DNA of 59,857 nucleotides, from positions 1-59,857 of the forward strand of contig CAZYJL010000010.1 of assembly GCA_964647825.1 (NCBI GenBank), in the 5' to 3' direction. Both the position numbers and the translations under genes were made by a program. Position 1 is the stretch's first letter. Every line of letters starts with the position of its first letter. Origin of the DNA: VFKI01 sp964647825. Its GTDB lineage: Bacteria > Pseudomonadota > Gammaproteobacteria > DSM-16500. Positions 1-8,887 of the stretch are shown here, piece by piece. The notes under the pieces are model-generated. The model searched no databases, was not told where the DNA came from, and saw only the letters and a program-made list of their open reading frames with translations.

Positions 1-400
1 GGGTCTATACGCTCAATAATAATAACCCAACGGTACAGGCACTGAATGTTGGTCAGACCTTGACAGATACGTTTACTGCCGTGACTTTTGATGGCACCAC
101 TCGTGTGGTGACGATCACAATTAATGGTAGCAATGATAATGCGACTATTTCGGGTGGTATTTTGGGTAACGTTATTGAAGCGGGGGGCACGGCAAATGCA
201 ATGACCGGGGCACCAAGTACAACAGGTACCCTGATCATGACAGATGTGGATAATTCAACAGCCTTCCAAGCAGGGACTGCGACAGGTAATAATGGTTTTG
301 GTACCTTTACCCTCGCCACTAATGGTTCATGGGTCTATACGCTCAACAATAACAATCCAACTGTACAGGCGCTAAATGTTGGGGAGACCTTGACGGATAC
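1..400 (+). repeat. Tandem VCBS repeat DNA, period 330 bp
   Basis: The sequence from base 1 (gggtctatacgctcaa) recurs with few changes from base 331. The copies stay alignable to about base 400, giving a 330 bp (110 codon) period. The window therefore starts inside a repeat array that very likely continues to the left. Most differences between copies are in third codon positions. Confidence 0.85.
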
Positions 401-1670
401 ACTGACAGCATGGACAACAGAAGGAACACCACAGACAGTGACAGTAACAATTGCTGGCATGAATGATGCACCTGTTGTTTCTGCAGGTAAGACTGTGAAT
501 TATACGACAACTTCACCAGCTGTCAGGGTCAATGATGCAGTGACTCTTTCCGATGCTGATAATACAATTATTGATTCAGCTACAGTCACGATGACCAATT
601 TCGTTCCAGGTGAGGATGTTTTGCAATATTTGCCTGAATCCGGCACGGGCAATATTGTTGCAACGATTGATTCGAATAATGGAATCGTCAGACTGACTTC
701 TGCCGATAATTCAGGTACGGTTGCACAGTTCCAAGCAGCTATGCGCTCAATCTGGTACTCAAACAGTCGTGCTGAACCAACAGCAGGATTACGAACAGTC
801 AATTTCAGTGTAAATGATGGCTCTGTCATTTCTTCAACAGCCAGCAGTAACGTGCTAAGCAGTACAGTTGCAGTGGCCGCGCCAATTGTTCCAAGTGCGC
901 CACCGGTGACCACGCCACCTGCCTCTGTGCCACCCGCAGAACCTAGTATGATGGTCACGTTGCCGCCAGTTACTCCATATAATGGCATGGGTCTATCACT
1001 CGATCTGACTTCTACACAGCGCGCGACAAGAGATGTTTCGGCTGAGGAAGCCCGTTCAGGTGTCTTTTCAGGTGGCATATTGAACAATTCACAGGGACCT
1101 GTAGGTCGGTTTCAATCTATACCCGGCTGGGGTTGGCAAAATGCACCTGACTTTGTCAACTTAACACCGGTTGTGCGTGGTTTAGAGTCAACTGTTAGAA
1201 TGTTAGCTATTCCTCGTATTTCAGATAATGTATCAACAGAGTTTAATGCAAAATTTATTTCTTCTTTCCTATCCAATCGTTCCGGATTAAACATGAGTAG
1301 CGTGACGACGATAGAATATCCTCTATTAAATCTTCGTTTTGAATCGAGTAATGTGAAACAAGCGAATGTGGTCGGAATATCAGGTGTGATTGGCGGTAAC
1401 ATTGTTATCTCGCAACCTTCTAGTGCAAATGTTGTATCAGGCAGCGAAAGCTCAGAAGCGAATGCTGCTGAAGCAACCTCTTCTTCTGACACAGCAAAAC
1501 AAACAGTACCACCGTCTCAGGCAGCAAATACATCGGGCCAAACAGAAGAGAAAGCAATTCGTGAGGCAAAGTTAGGTGATGATTCTAATAAATATGCAAG
1601 AAAAAGTGACTTTAATGAGCGAGTAAAAGGATTGTTACGAGATTTTGGATTTTACGACAAAGATGTTTGA
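1..1670 (+). CDS. VCBS-repeat surface or secreted protein, C-terminal part
   Basis: The reading frame (codons from base 3) is open from the window edge, so the 5' end is missing. The visible part has about 1.3 VCBS-type repeats of 110 residues, with phrases such as WVYTLNNNNPTVQALNVGET and the repeat-ending AGMNDAP. A further beta-sandwich-like segment and a Pro/Thr-rich linker (PPVTTPPASVPP) follow. The C-terminal 200 residues are Ser/Asn-rich and end in a short charged tail. VCBS repeats are typical of large adhesins and type I secreted proteins. No RTX nonapeptides are visible in this part, so the export route is open. The stop is TGA at 1668. The family call is firm; the role as an adhesin is inferred. 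Confidence 0.8.
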   Translation, partial: VYTLNNNNPTVQALNVGQTLTDTFTAVTFDGTTRVVTITINGSNDNATISGGILGNVIEAGGTANAMTGAPSTTGTLIMTDVDNSTAFQAGTATGNNGFGTFTLATNGSWVYTLNNNNPTVQALNVGETLTDTLTAWTTEGTPQTVTVTIAGMNDAPVVSAGKTVNYTTTSPAVRVNDAVTLSDADNTIIDSATVTMTNFVPGEDVLQYLPESGTGNIVATIDSNNGIVRLTSADNSGTVAQFQAAMRSIWYSNSRAEPTAGLRTVNFSVNDGSVISSTASSNVLSSTVAVAAPIVPSAPPVTTPPASVPPAEPSMMVTLPPVTPYNGMGLSLDLTSTQRATRDVSAEEARSGVFSGGILNNSQGPVGRFQSIPGWGWQNAPDFVNLTPVVRGLESTVRMLAIPRISDNVSTEFNAKFISSFLSNRSGLNMSSVTTIEYPLLNLRFESSNVKQANVVGISGVIGGNIVISQPSSANVVSGSESSEANAAEATSSSDTAKQTVPPSQAANTSGQTEEKAIREAKLGDDSNKYARKSDFNERVKGLLRDFGFYDKDV

Positions 1671-1736
1671 TTGTTATTAAAATGAAATCACCGCATACTT
1701 GTTAGCAATTGATTGTGTTGGAGTTAGACAGTATTC

Positions 1737-2849
1737 ATGCAGACACAAGCCAGCGTTCTTCTGCAGGGTCAACGACTTGTTTGTCAGGGTAATTGGGATG
1801 TGCTTCATCTTGCAGAGCTGACGAAAGCATTTCAAAAAATAACGCTTCCGCAAGTTGGAACGATGCAATTTGATGGAACTGACTTAATTCATTTAGATAG
1901 TGCAGGTGCATTTTTACTGATCGATTGGCAAAATAAACTGATGCAGCGTGGTATGCAGATTTCGTTTAGTGGATTTTCAAATGATACTTTGCAGCTTCTT
2001 GACCTCGTTAAAAAGAATTTTAACCGCATCGAACAGCAACCTGCTCTTTTATCAAGTGGATTTCTTACTAAAATAGGACGGTGGGCGAGCAATAGTTTTT
2101 CTGAATTATTGCACTATTTAGATTTTCTTGGTCGATTGGCAGCAGAAAGTTTCCGTATATTTCGAAAACCTCGATTATTTCCGCCAGCAGCATTCTCAGC
2201 ACAAATTATCCGCACAGGTTTCGATGCATTGCCTATTATTGGGTTGTTATCGTGCATGGTGGGTATTGTCTTAGCTTATCAGCTTGGCATGCAATTGCGA
2301 AATTATGGTGCGAATGTGTTTATTGCTGATTTATTAGGGTTAGCTATTTTGCGTGAATTTGGTCCTTTGTTGACAGCGATCATGGTTGCCGGTCGAACAG
2401 GTTCTGCTTTTACTGCGCAATTGGGTATGATGAAAATAAGCCAAGAAATTGATGCGTTACGCACGATGGGCATTGCGCCTGAATTATTATTAGTTTTGCC
2501 GCGTATATTAGGTTTGTTGATTACTTTGCCGCTTCTCACGATATGGGCGGATATTTTCGGCATTATTGGTGGTATGTTGATGGCGCATAGTATGTTGGAT
2601 ATTTCTTGGTATGATTTTTTAAATCGTATGCAGCATCAAGTGCCATTAAGGACATTAGTGATTGGTCTTGGAAAAACGCCGGTTTTTGCTTTGATTATCG
2701 CAGGGACAGGCTGTTTTCAAGGCATGGCCGTTAAAAATAATGCGGAGAGTCTTGGTAAAAATACAACGCGAAGCGTCGTGCTATCGATTTTTTTTATTAT
2801 TGTGGCAGATGCGGTCTTTTCTGTGATTTTTAGTTGGTTGAAGTTGTAA
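1737..2849 (+). CDS. mlaE: MlaE-family ABC permease with N-terminal STAS domain
   Basis: Permease of an MCE-type lipid transporter in the inner membrane. Residues 1 to about 105 form a STAS/MlaB-like domain (LDSAGAFLLIDW). Residues 130-370 form the MlaE permease, with several membrane segments and the conserved stretch REFGPLLTAIMVAGRTGSAF. E. coli has separate MlaE (about 260 residues) and MlaB; here the two are fused, as in several other proteobacteria. The stop overlaps the ATPase start in TAATG, so the two are probably translationally coupled. It is the first of four consecutive genes (ATPase, MlaD, lipoprotein follow). The substrate is probably phospholipid, by family. Confidence 0.9.
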   Translation: MQTQASVLLQGQRLVCQGNWDVLHLAELTKAFQKITLPQVGTMQFDGTDLIHLDSAGAFLLIDWQNKLMQRGMQISFSGFSNDTLQLLDLVKKNFNRIEQQPALLSSGFLTKIGRWASNSFSELLHYLDFLGRLAAESFRIFRKPRLFPPAAFSAQIIRTGFDALPIIGLLSCMVGIVLAYQLGMQLRNYGANVFIADLLGLAILREFGPLLTAIMVAGRTGSAFTAQLGMMKISQEIDALRTMGIAPELLLVLPRILGLLITLPLLTIWADIFGIIGGMLMAHSMLDISWYDFLNRMQHQVPLRTLVIGLGKTPVFALIIAGTGCFQGMAVKNNAESLGKNTTRSVVLSIFFIIVADAVFSVIFSWLKL

Positions 2850-3586
2850 TGTCAAAAGCAGTGATTGAAATAGAACAATTAGGCACACGAATCGGTGATC
2901 GCTGGATTCATCGTCAATTAGATTTGACGGTGAATCAAGGCGAAATTATGGTGCTGGTGGGTGGTAGCGGTTCTGGTAAAACGGTGTTATTACACGAAAT
3001 GATTGCGTTACGTCGAGTTTCAGCGGGTAATATTCGTGTTTTAGGATCGAATTTAGTGGGTATTTCGCGTTCTGCACTATTATCCATTCAACAGCGTTGG
3101 GGTGTGTTGTTTCAGCAAAATGCCTTATTTAGTTCGCTCACTGTGTTAGAAAATGTATTATTTCCTTTAAAAGAGCGAGTTAAATTAGACGATGATCTTG
3201 CCATGGCATTGGGGTTAATGAAGATGCGTATGGCGGGTCTTGCGCCAGAAGCCGCATTTCGTTATCCATCAGAATTGAGTGGTGGTATGCAAAAACGTGC
3301 AGCATTAGCACGTGCTATTATCTTGGATCCAGAGTTATTGTTTCTTGATGAACCAACAGCAGGTTTGGATCCCGGGTTAGTTGCTGACTTTGATCGGTTA
3401 ATATTAAACTTACAGAAAGCATTAGGGTTGACTATTGTGATGGTGACGCATGATGTAACCAGTATGCAACGTACAGCGAATCGCGTTGCATTTTTAGGTG
3501 AAGGAAAAGTGCTTTGTGTGGGTTCATTAAAGGATGTAATGGCCTATCCTCATCCACTCATCAAAACTTTTTTTGCGGAAACCTGA
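2849..3586 (+). CDS. mlaF: MlaF-family ABC transporter ATP-binding protein
   Basis: ATPase that drives the adjacent MlaE-like permease. It shows Walker A GGSGSGKT, the signature LSGGMQKR, Walker B LLFLDEPTAG and the switch His in VMVTHD. The length of 245 residues is usual for the family. I place the start at the ATG overlapping the permease stop (TAATG); an in-frame TTG 15 bases upstream lies inside the permease gene and is less likely. It is 3 bases from the next gene (mlaD), so one operon is likely. Confidence 0.93.
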   Translation: MSKAVIEIEQLGTRIGDRWIHRQLDLTVNQGEIMVLVGGSGSGKTVLLHEMIALRRVSAGNIRVLGSNLVGISRSALLSIQQRWGVLFQQNALFSSLTVLENVLFPLKERVKLDDDLAMALGLMKMRMAGLAPEAAFRYPSELSGGMQKRAALARAIILDPELLFLDEPTAGLDPGLVADFDRLILNLQKALGLTIVMVTHDVTSMQRTANRVAFLGEGKVLCVGSLKDVMAYPHPLIKTFFAET

Positions 3587-3589
3587 GAA

Positions 3590-4306
3590 ATGGAAACAGA
3601 TGCTAAGTATACAATTGCGGGTGCATTTGTCGTTTTGCTGACAGCGGCGATTATTTTTGCGGTCATATGGTTCTCTTCTGGTGTTTCTCCGGGTAGTTTC
3701 ACAATCTATCAAGTGGATATGCAAGAAGCCGTGTCAGGGTTAAATACAGATGCGGCAGTTGAATATAATGGTGTGAATGTTGGTCGTGTAAAAAGTATTA
3801 CGTTAAATCATCGTAATCCCCGGCTTGTTGAATTACTGTTATCCATTAAGAACGACACACCAATTACGCAAGGAACGTTAGCAAAGTTAAATGTGCGTGG
3901 ATTAACAGGTATTAGTTTTATTGCGTTAAAAGATCAAGGAAATAATCTTACTCCGCTCCGCCGTTTGCCTGGACATCGTTATCCGATTATTCAAACAGAG
4001 CCTTCATTCTTATTACAAATGGATAAAGCGGTAAATATATTAAATGAAAATGTAAAAAAAGTTGCGCAAGCGATTCAAGCATTGCTGAATCCAGAAAATT
4101 TACGCTTAATTCATCAAACATTGTTGCATGTTAGCGCAGTGACTGGTGCTTTAGAAGGACAGACCATTCCAGGGACTATGCAATTGATGCAACGATTAAA
4201 TGAAACAGCAGAAAATATGGCAACAATTTCAGATCAAATTCGCGAGAATCCTGCTTTATTGATCCGAGGGAAAACACCCTATCCATTAGGGCCTGGAGAA
4301 AAATAA
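3590..4306 (+). CDS. mlaD: MlaD-family (MCE domain) substrate-binding protein
   Basis: Single-pass inner-membrane protein with a periplasmic MCE domain that binds lipid in Mla-type transporters. One N-terminal membrane segment (residues about 8-29, IAGAFVVLLTAAIIFAVIWF) is followed by the MCE domain (about 38-120, with GLNTDAAVEYNGVNVGRV). A helical C-terminal half follows. At 238 residues it is somewhat longer than E. coli MlaD (183). It lies 3 bases after the ATPase and directly abuts the lipoprotein gene. No MlaC-like periplasmic carrier gene is present nearby. Confidence 0.9.
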   Translation: METDAKYTIAGAFVVLLTAAIIFAVIWFSSGVSPGSFTIYQVDMQEAVSGLNTDAAVEYNGVNVGRVKSITLNHRNPRLVELLLSIKNDTPITQGTLAKLNVRGLTGISFIALKDQGNNLTPLRRLPGHRYPIIQTEPSFLLQMDKAVNILNENVKKVAQAIQALLNPENLRLIHQTLLHVSAVTGALEGQTIPGTMQLMQRLNETAENMATISDQIRENPALLIRGKTPYPLGPGEK

Positions 4307-4909
4307 ATGAGAAGATATTGGTTTTTTTTATTTCTGATGGTTTTTCTTTTTTCCTCGTGTAGTGTTTTTCCGCCTGTTTCTGTGACACCTCAGAATAAAT
4401 ATCTTTTAACTAACGTCCCCCATGTAAAAAGAATAAATTATGTGAAGAGTGCCTCAACATTATTGGTCATGAGGCCAAGTAGTCTTTCTGTGTATGATAC
4501 TAAAGATATGGCTTATTCAATGCATCCATTACAGACAGCTTATTTTTCAAAGAATCAATGGGCCGCGCGGCCTGCAGATATGTTGCAGTCTTTAATTTTA
4601 CAGACCTTACAAAAAGAAGGCCTATATCGTGCAGTCGTTGCCTCACCATTTACCGGTGCTCGGCAACGTATGCTTGAGACAACGATTCTGGAGTTTCAAG
4701 AAGATGCGACGCATTTACCTGCATTTTTTCGAGTAAAATTACATGTCGTTTTAATTCGTGCATCAGATGGGAAGGTACTAGGCGAAAGAATATTGTTTGG
4801 TAGGGCTAAATTAACACAATTAACACCGGGTGCAGCTGCTGTGGCAGCCAATCAGGCTGTGGCAATTGTTTTGCATCAGTTGGTATTATTTTGTTCTCAA
4901 TATAATTAA
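4307..4909 (+). CDS. ABC-type transport auxiliary lipoprotein (PqiC/DUF330-like)
   Basis: The N-terminus is a lipoprotein signal (FLFLMVFLFSSCSVFPP) with Cys19 as the likely lipidated residue. The rest resembles the PqiC/DUF330 'ABC-type transport auxiliary lipoprotein' family, including a C-terminal segment about assembling with MCE systems. It starts one base after the mlaD stop and is the last gene of the four-gene MCE operon. In such systems the lipoprotein sits in the outer membrane and probably links the MCE channel to it. The lipoprotein signal is clear; the family assignment rests on context and overall pattern. Confidence 0.75.
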   Translation: MRRYWFFLFLMVFLFSSCSVFPPVSVTPQNKYLLTNVPHVKRINYVKSASTLLVMRPSSLSVYDTKDMAYSMHPLQTAYFSKNQWAARPADMLQSLILQTLQKEGLYRAVVASPFTGARQRMLETTILEFQEDATHLPAFFRVKLHVVLIRASDGKVLGERILFGRAKLTQLTPGAAAVAANQAVAIVLHQLVLFCSQYN

Positions 4910-4973
4910 TATTTTCATTATAGAGATAAAAATCATATTTAATTAATTTTCAAAATGGAATGGGAGTGAGTAC

Positions 4974-5588
4974 ATGAAGCTGTTTTATTCAAAAGGATCG
5001 TGTTCGTTGGCGGTGCGTATTGTTTTACATGAAACAGGCGCTGTATTTTCTGATGAAGCAGTCGATCTTAAAAAGAAATTAACAGCATCAGGTGAAAATT
5101 ATTTAGAAATTAATCCGAAAGGTTCTGTGCCAGCATTACTGACTTATCGAGATGGCTTGTTGACAGAGAATGCGGTTATTCAGCAATATTTAGCAGATGA
5201 AGCACAAGCAGATCATTTATTTCCGCCGCTAGGTGATTTTAAACGTTATCGTGTTTTAGAGTGGTTAAATTATATTTCGACTGATCTACATAAAAGCTTT
5301 AGTCCATTATTTAATCCTAGTATTCCAGATGAGTTGAAGAAAACTATTTTTACACCACTGATTGAGGCGAAATTTAATTTTATCAATGAAAAATTAAGCT
5401 ATCATCATTTTTTAATCGGAGAGCATTTTACTTTGCCTGATGCTTATTTGTTTGTTGTGACGAGATGGGCAAAAGGATTAGGTTTTGATATGCAAAAATG
5501 GCCACATGTGTTGCGTCATTTTGCGGATGTGCAAAATAGACCAGCAGTACAAAAAGCATTGCAAGATGAAGGTTTAAGTGTGGAGTAG
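4974..5588 (+). CDS. Beta-class glutathione S-transferase
   Basis: Cytosolic glutathione transferase of 204 residues, the usual length. It begins MKLFYSKGSCSLAVRIVLHE, with Cys10 in the position of the active-site Cys of bacterial beta-class enzymes. The thioredoxin-fold half continues with NPKGSVPALL and ends near the TENAVIQQYLAD glutathione-binding motif. The all-helical C-terminal domain has the usual FTLPDAYLFVVTRWA motif. A GGGAG-like ribosome site (atgggagtg) precedes the ATG. It probably conjugates or reduces electrophiles; the exact substrate cannot be told. Confidence 0.92.
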   Translation: MKLFYSKGSCSLAVRIVLHETGAVFSDEAVDLKKKLTASGENYLEINPKGSVPALLTYRDGLLTENAVIQQYLADEAQADHLFPPLGDFKRYRVLEWLNYISTDLHKSFSPLFNPSIPDELKKTIFTPLIEAKFNFINEKLSYHHFLIGEHFTLPDAYLFVVTRWAKGLGFDMQKWPHVLRHFADVQNRPAVQKALQDEGLSVE

Positions 5589-5629
5589 TGAACCAATGCA
5601 CTAAAAAATTTTTTAAGTAGGAGAATTAA

Positions 5630-6016
5630 ATGCGTTTTTTTGATGAATTTAGAAAATTCGCTATGCGCGGCAATGTGATTGATCTTGCTGTTGCAGTTGT
5701 CATTGGTGCTGCTTTTAATAAAATCATTTCTTCTCTGGTTGATGGCATTATCATGCCAGTATTAGGCTTATTGCTGGGTGGTGTGAATATTGCAGATAAA
5801 ACCTTTACTTTGGGTCATGCAGTGGTGAAGTGGGGATCTTTCTTGCAATCATTAATCGATTTTACCATCATTGCTTTTTCTATTTTTGTTGCAATTAAAG
5901 CGATAAATAGCTTAAAGAAAAAAGAAGAGAGTGTGCCACCACCGAGTGAAGAAATTGTTTTATTAACACAGATTCGTGATTTATTGCGAGATGATAAATC
6001 TGCTAATCAAATATGA
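5630..6016 (+). CDS. mscL: Large-conductance mechanosensitive channel MscL
   Basis: Pentameric inner-membrane channel that opens under high membrane tension and protects against hypo-osmotic shock. The sequence has the N-terminal helix (FFDEFRKFAMRGNVIDLAV), the pore-lining TM1 (AVAVVIGAAFNKIISSLV) and TM2 (FTIIAFSIFVAIKAI). The C-terminal helical bundle includes LLTQIRDLL. The length of 128 residues is standard (E. coli 136). A good ribosome site (agtaggag) lies 6 bases upstream. It stands alone between the gst gene and a non-coding region. Confidence 0.97.
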   Translation: MRFFDEFRKFAMRGNVIDLAVAVVIGAAFNKIISSLVDGIIMPVLGLLLGGVNIADKTFTLGHAVVKWGSFLQSLIDFTIIAFSIFVAIKAINSLKKKEESVPPPSEEIVLLTQIRDLLRDDKSANQI

Positions 6017-6078
6017 GTAAAATTTCTTTTTAGTCAGTGATTGAGTTTTTAATAGTCTATTCGTTTGCTAAAAAATCG

Positions 6079-6250
6079 TAACCTCAGTGTAGGTATTTTG
6101 TTTGGTGACTTGGCTGCATATTAGTTGCCCATCATGTTGCAAGTGATCCAAGCCATGCCCTTTCTGATTTCATGAAGCGTACTTTTGTCAGTAAAATGCT
6201 TTTAGCTGTTGCGGTCAGTCAAGTCATTAAACAATACCCCCACTGAGTTA
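6079..6250. mobile_element. Inverted-repeat element A (MITE-like, 172 bp)
   Basis: The left end (from 6079, taacctcagtg) and right end (to 6250, cactgagtta) are imperfect inverted repeats of about 35 bp. The core shares agccatgccctttctgatt, then catgaagc, gtaaaatgc and gcggtcagt with element B at 10163-10338. It contains no ORF. TA at both outer ends would fit insertion at a TA dinucleotide. It lies between mscL and a GH5 gene. Confidence 0.75.
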
Positions 6251-6346
6251 CAAAAAATGTGCTTATTGAGATGAGGTAGCCCTATGTCTCACATGCTTTT
6301 TTTGAGTTAACTAGCTGATTTTATTGTAAAATCGTGATTTTTCTAT

Positions 6347-6406
6347 CTTATTGATTTTATTGGTAATTTTTTTGAAAATAAATTTTTTTTTAATAAAATC
6401 AATAAG
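6347..6406. repeat. AT-rich 15 bp perfect inverted repeat
   Basis: cttattgattttatt (6347-6361) is exactly complementary to 6392-6406, with a 30 base AT-rich spacer. It could form a hairpin but has neither a GC-rich stem nor a clean T-run, so I do not call it a terminator. The whole 6017-6487 gap otherwise holds element A and a terminator. Confidence 0.5.
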
Positions 6407-6441
6407 TTAATTGTTATTTTGGGATAATTTAATTAATGGAA

Positions 6442-6476
6442 AACGACCCAACTCTTTTTAAAGGACTTGGGTCGTT
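6442..6476 (-). terminator. Rho-independent terminator after the GH5 gene
   Basis: A 10 bp stem (aacgacccaa at 6442-6451 with ttgggtcgtt at 6467-6476) lies 11 bases past the stop of the minus-strand GH5 gene. On the minus strand it is followed by only TTTT; on the plus strand a run of eight T lies 5 bases on. It could work in both directions. Confidence 0.7.
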
Positions 6477-6487
6477 ATTGCTTTTTT

Positions 6488-8746
6488 TTACGGGCTAATA
6501 ATTTTCTGTTTTACCCAAACACCCGCAGGTTTCAAATTACTATCAGACCAATTACCCGTTGTGCAGGTGCCTGTCTTCCAAACGGCGCCGGAGCGGAAAT
6601 CATCAGAATAATTCCAATTGGTCCAACTGATTTTTTTCCTTGCCATTAATGAGGTGTATTTTTCTGACATCGTGAAATCATTATTGCCATCACCTGTATA
6701 CGTTTGCGTGCCCCATTCCGTGACAAAAACGGGTAATGCAGTTGAGGCTCTATCTAATACGTTAAGATAAGCATCGCCATGAGAAGCAGCATAAAAATGG
6801 AAAGTGTACATCACATTGGAAAAATTCAGTGGGCTATTAATAATTTCATCCAACGTGCCACCGCCAGAATAACCAAAGGTGCTCCATCCTGGTGTGCCAA
6901 CAATAATCACTGTGTCAGGGTCAATTGCACGAATCACTGGAATTAATTGGTTAGCATAGTTTTTGATGGTGCTCCAATTAACACCGTTTGGTTCATTGGC
7001 AATTTCATACAGCATATTATTTCGGCTGCGATTGGTGGTGGCGATATCGGTAAAGAATTTTTTTGCTCTTTCCAAATTATAATTCGGATCACCTGGATCA
7101 AGCATGTGCCAATCGACAATGACATACATGCCACGTTTACTCACTTCATCAATAAATTTATTGACGAGTTGCGTAAATTTAACAGGATCCGTTTCGTAAC
7201 CGTCTTCTTGAATATACATTGAGACTCTGACAATACCGGCTTTAAAATCATTAGCGAGTTTGTCAAATGAGGCAGACGTGAGGCAATTGCTATACCATTG
7301 CAAACCATGTGTGCTCATGCCGCGTAGTTGAATAGCGACATTGTTTTTATTGCAAAGCGACGTACCACACACTTTTAATCGACCGTTGATGGCAACAGGC
7401 GTTTGTCCAGCTTGTGAAGTAAAGGTAATGACTTCTTTACTACCTGCCATTGCAACAAGCGGTTGTGGTGTATAGTTCACAGTATAGTCCGCGACAGGTG
7501 TCACTGCGACTTGGTAAATACGGCCATTAATCAGCGAAATCGTATCAGACCCTGAGCCATTTTGTAATGTAATGGTTCGTTGGATGCTGCTCGCGCCATC
7601 GGTTGGGGTGAGTGTGACCGTAGTGGATGCCAAAGTTGTTGGTGCACCTGTGATAGAAAAACTGACTTGGACTTGTGTCACCGTGCTACACGTATAACTT
7701 AAAGTGGTGGTTGGTGGTGTAGTGCCGCTAGCAATCAAGGTGCTGGGCGTGAAACTGGGCGTGCATACTGCACCATTGTATTCAATTGTCGGTGTAGCGA
7801 ATACATAGGTGCTGCCGTTTGTTAAGCCCGTCACGGCTGTTGAGGTATTCCATGCTGGCGTGATGGTTTGGGAGGCAGTACCACCTGTTAATTGTACTTG
7901 AATCGTTGGTTTTCCCGTGTAGCCAGTTAACGCAGAAGGAAGGGCAGGTACTTTAATATTCACAGAACCTGTGGGTGTCACTTGTTTTGTATAGCTCACA
8001 GTGACGGGAAGTGTGGTATTTGCTGTGACTTTAAAGGTTGCTGGCGATACGCTACCTTGCCAAGTCGCACCAGTACCATCTTTAATATTATCCGCTTTCA
8101 CTGTGTAATCAATTCCCGGTGCAACGCCGCTGAGTATTTTTGAACCGTTCCATGGCACAGAAATATCTGAAAGCGTTTGTGTGCCTGTCATTAAATGCAA
8201 CATGACGGTCTCTGGTGTTAGCGTATCAGGGCGTAATGTTTTATTGGTAAAATTGATACTGCCAGTCGTAGTAGGCGTTGCAAGAAATACTTGTAGTGAG
8301 TTTGCAATATGATCATCAACAGCAACACCATATTGTAATGTAATAAATTGACCGACATTGAGTTGTGTACTGCCTTGACTTGTTGGAAAGTGTAATGTCA
8401 TGGTGTTTAGAAAATCATTCGTCGCAGCGATTTCTGAGGTTATCCATAATTTATTATCTGGCCATGGCAAGGGTGAGAAATTCCCCCAAAAAGCCGCATT
8501 AATTTTACTTTTGCTATTAAAAGTAATGGACGCATCTTGTAAATTAACGGGGCTAGTGCATTGGTTTTTTAATTGTATTGAGACAGTCTTCCAATACATA
8601 TTTCCTTCAGCACTGAACGTGCCAGTCATACATGTCGTCGGTTGAGCGGCGAGTATGGCAGTATTATTTGCTGCCTGGGCGGTGTAAGAAAAAAATAAGA
8701 AATTGATTAGTAGAGTGCAGTACAAAAAAAGTGATTTCATCTTCAT
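6488..8746 (-). CDS. Secreted GH5 cellulase with N-terminal accessory domains
   Basis: Endo-beta-1,4-glucanase of glycoside hydrolase family 5. A signal peptide (KSLFLYCTLLINFLFFSYTA) is followed by a carbohydrate-binding-like domain (about 20-150, with INAAFWGN) and three beta-sandwich linker modules (about 160-440). The GH5 barrel is at about 450-752. The acid/base Glu is in YEIANEPNGV (about 585) and the nucleophile in VFVTEWGTQ (about 677). The frame is open 96 bases further up, but I start at 8746. There AAAAGGA stands 7 bases before the ATG and the signal peptide follows directly. It probably acts on amoebal, algal or plant cellulose after type II secretion (inferred). Its N-terminal domain resembles that of the GH18 enzyme at 23242. 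Confidence 0.9.
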   Translation of the reverse strand: MKMKSLFLYCTLLINFLFFSYTAQAANNTAILAAQPTTCMTGTFSAEGNMYWKTVSIQLKNQCTSPVNLQDASITFNSKSKINAAFWGNFSPLPWPDNKLWITSEIAATNDFLNTMTLHFPTSQGSTQLNVGQFITLQYGVAVDDHIANSLQVFLATPTTTGSINFTNKTLRPDTLTPETVMLHLMTGTQTLSDISVPWNGSKILSGVAPGIDYTVKADNIKDGTGATWQGSVSPATFKVTANTTLPVTVSYTKQVTPTGSVNIKVPALPSALTGYTGKPTIQVQLTGGTASQTITPAWNTSTAVTGLTNGSTYVFATPTIEYNGAVCTPSFTPSTLIASGTTPPTTTLSYTCSTVTQVQVSFSITGAPTTLASTTVTLTPTDGASSIQRTITLQNGSGSDTISLINGRIYQVAVTPVADYTVNYTPQPLVAMAGSKEVITFTSQAGQTPVAINGRLKVCGTSLCNKNNVAIQLRGMSTHGLQWYSNCLTSASFDKLANDFKAGIVRVSMYIQEDGYETDPVKFTQLVNKFIDEVSKRGMYVIVDWHMLDPGDPNYNLERAKKFFTDIATTNRSRNNMLYEIANEPNGVNWSTIKNYANQLIPVIRAIDPDTVIIVGTPGWSTFGYSGGGTLDEIINSPLNFSNVMYTFHFYAASHGDAYLNVLDRASTALPVFVTEWGTQTYTGDGNNDFTMSEKYTSLMARKKISWTNWNYSDDFRSGAVWKTGTCTTGNWSDSNLKPAGVWVKQKIISP

Positions 8747-8887
8747 AAAAAAATCCTTTTTAATATAAGATGACTCTATTGTTGAAAATTGAGTTAATGT
8801 CAATGCTAACATGTTTAATTGTTTTCTATCTATTAGGAGCATCCCTATATTATTTTTTACTGAAAAATTTAGCGTATAATCAGAGCA

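Noticed and set aside
500..1492. Minus-strand frames opposite the VCBS gene (195 and 126 codons)
   Set aside because: Antisense shadows of a repetitive coding sequence; the plus strand has clear domains.
6347..6406. Terminator for mscL
   Set aside because: The stem is almost all A/T, lies 330 bases past mscL, and lacks a T-run directly after it.
8747..8842. 5' extension of the GH5 frame
   Set aside because: The 32 extra residues precede a complete signal peptide, which has its own ATG and ribosome site.
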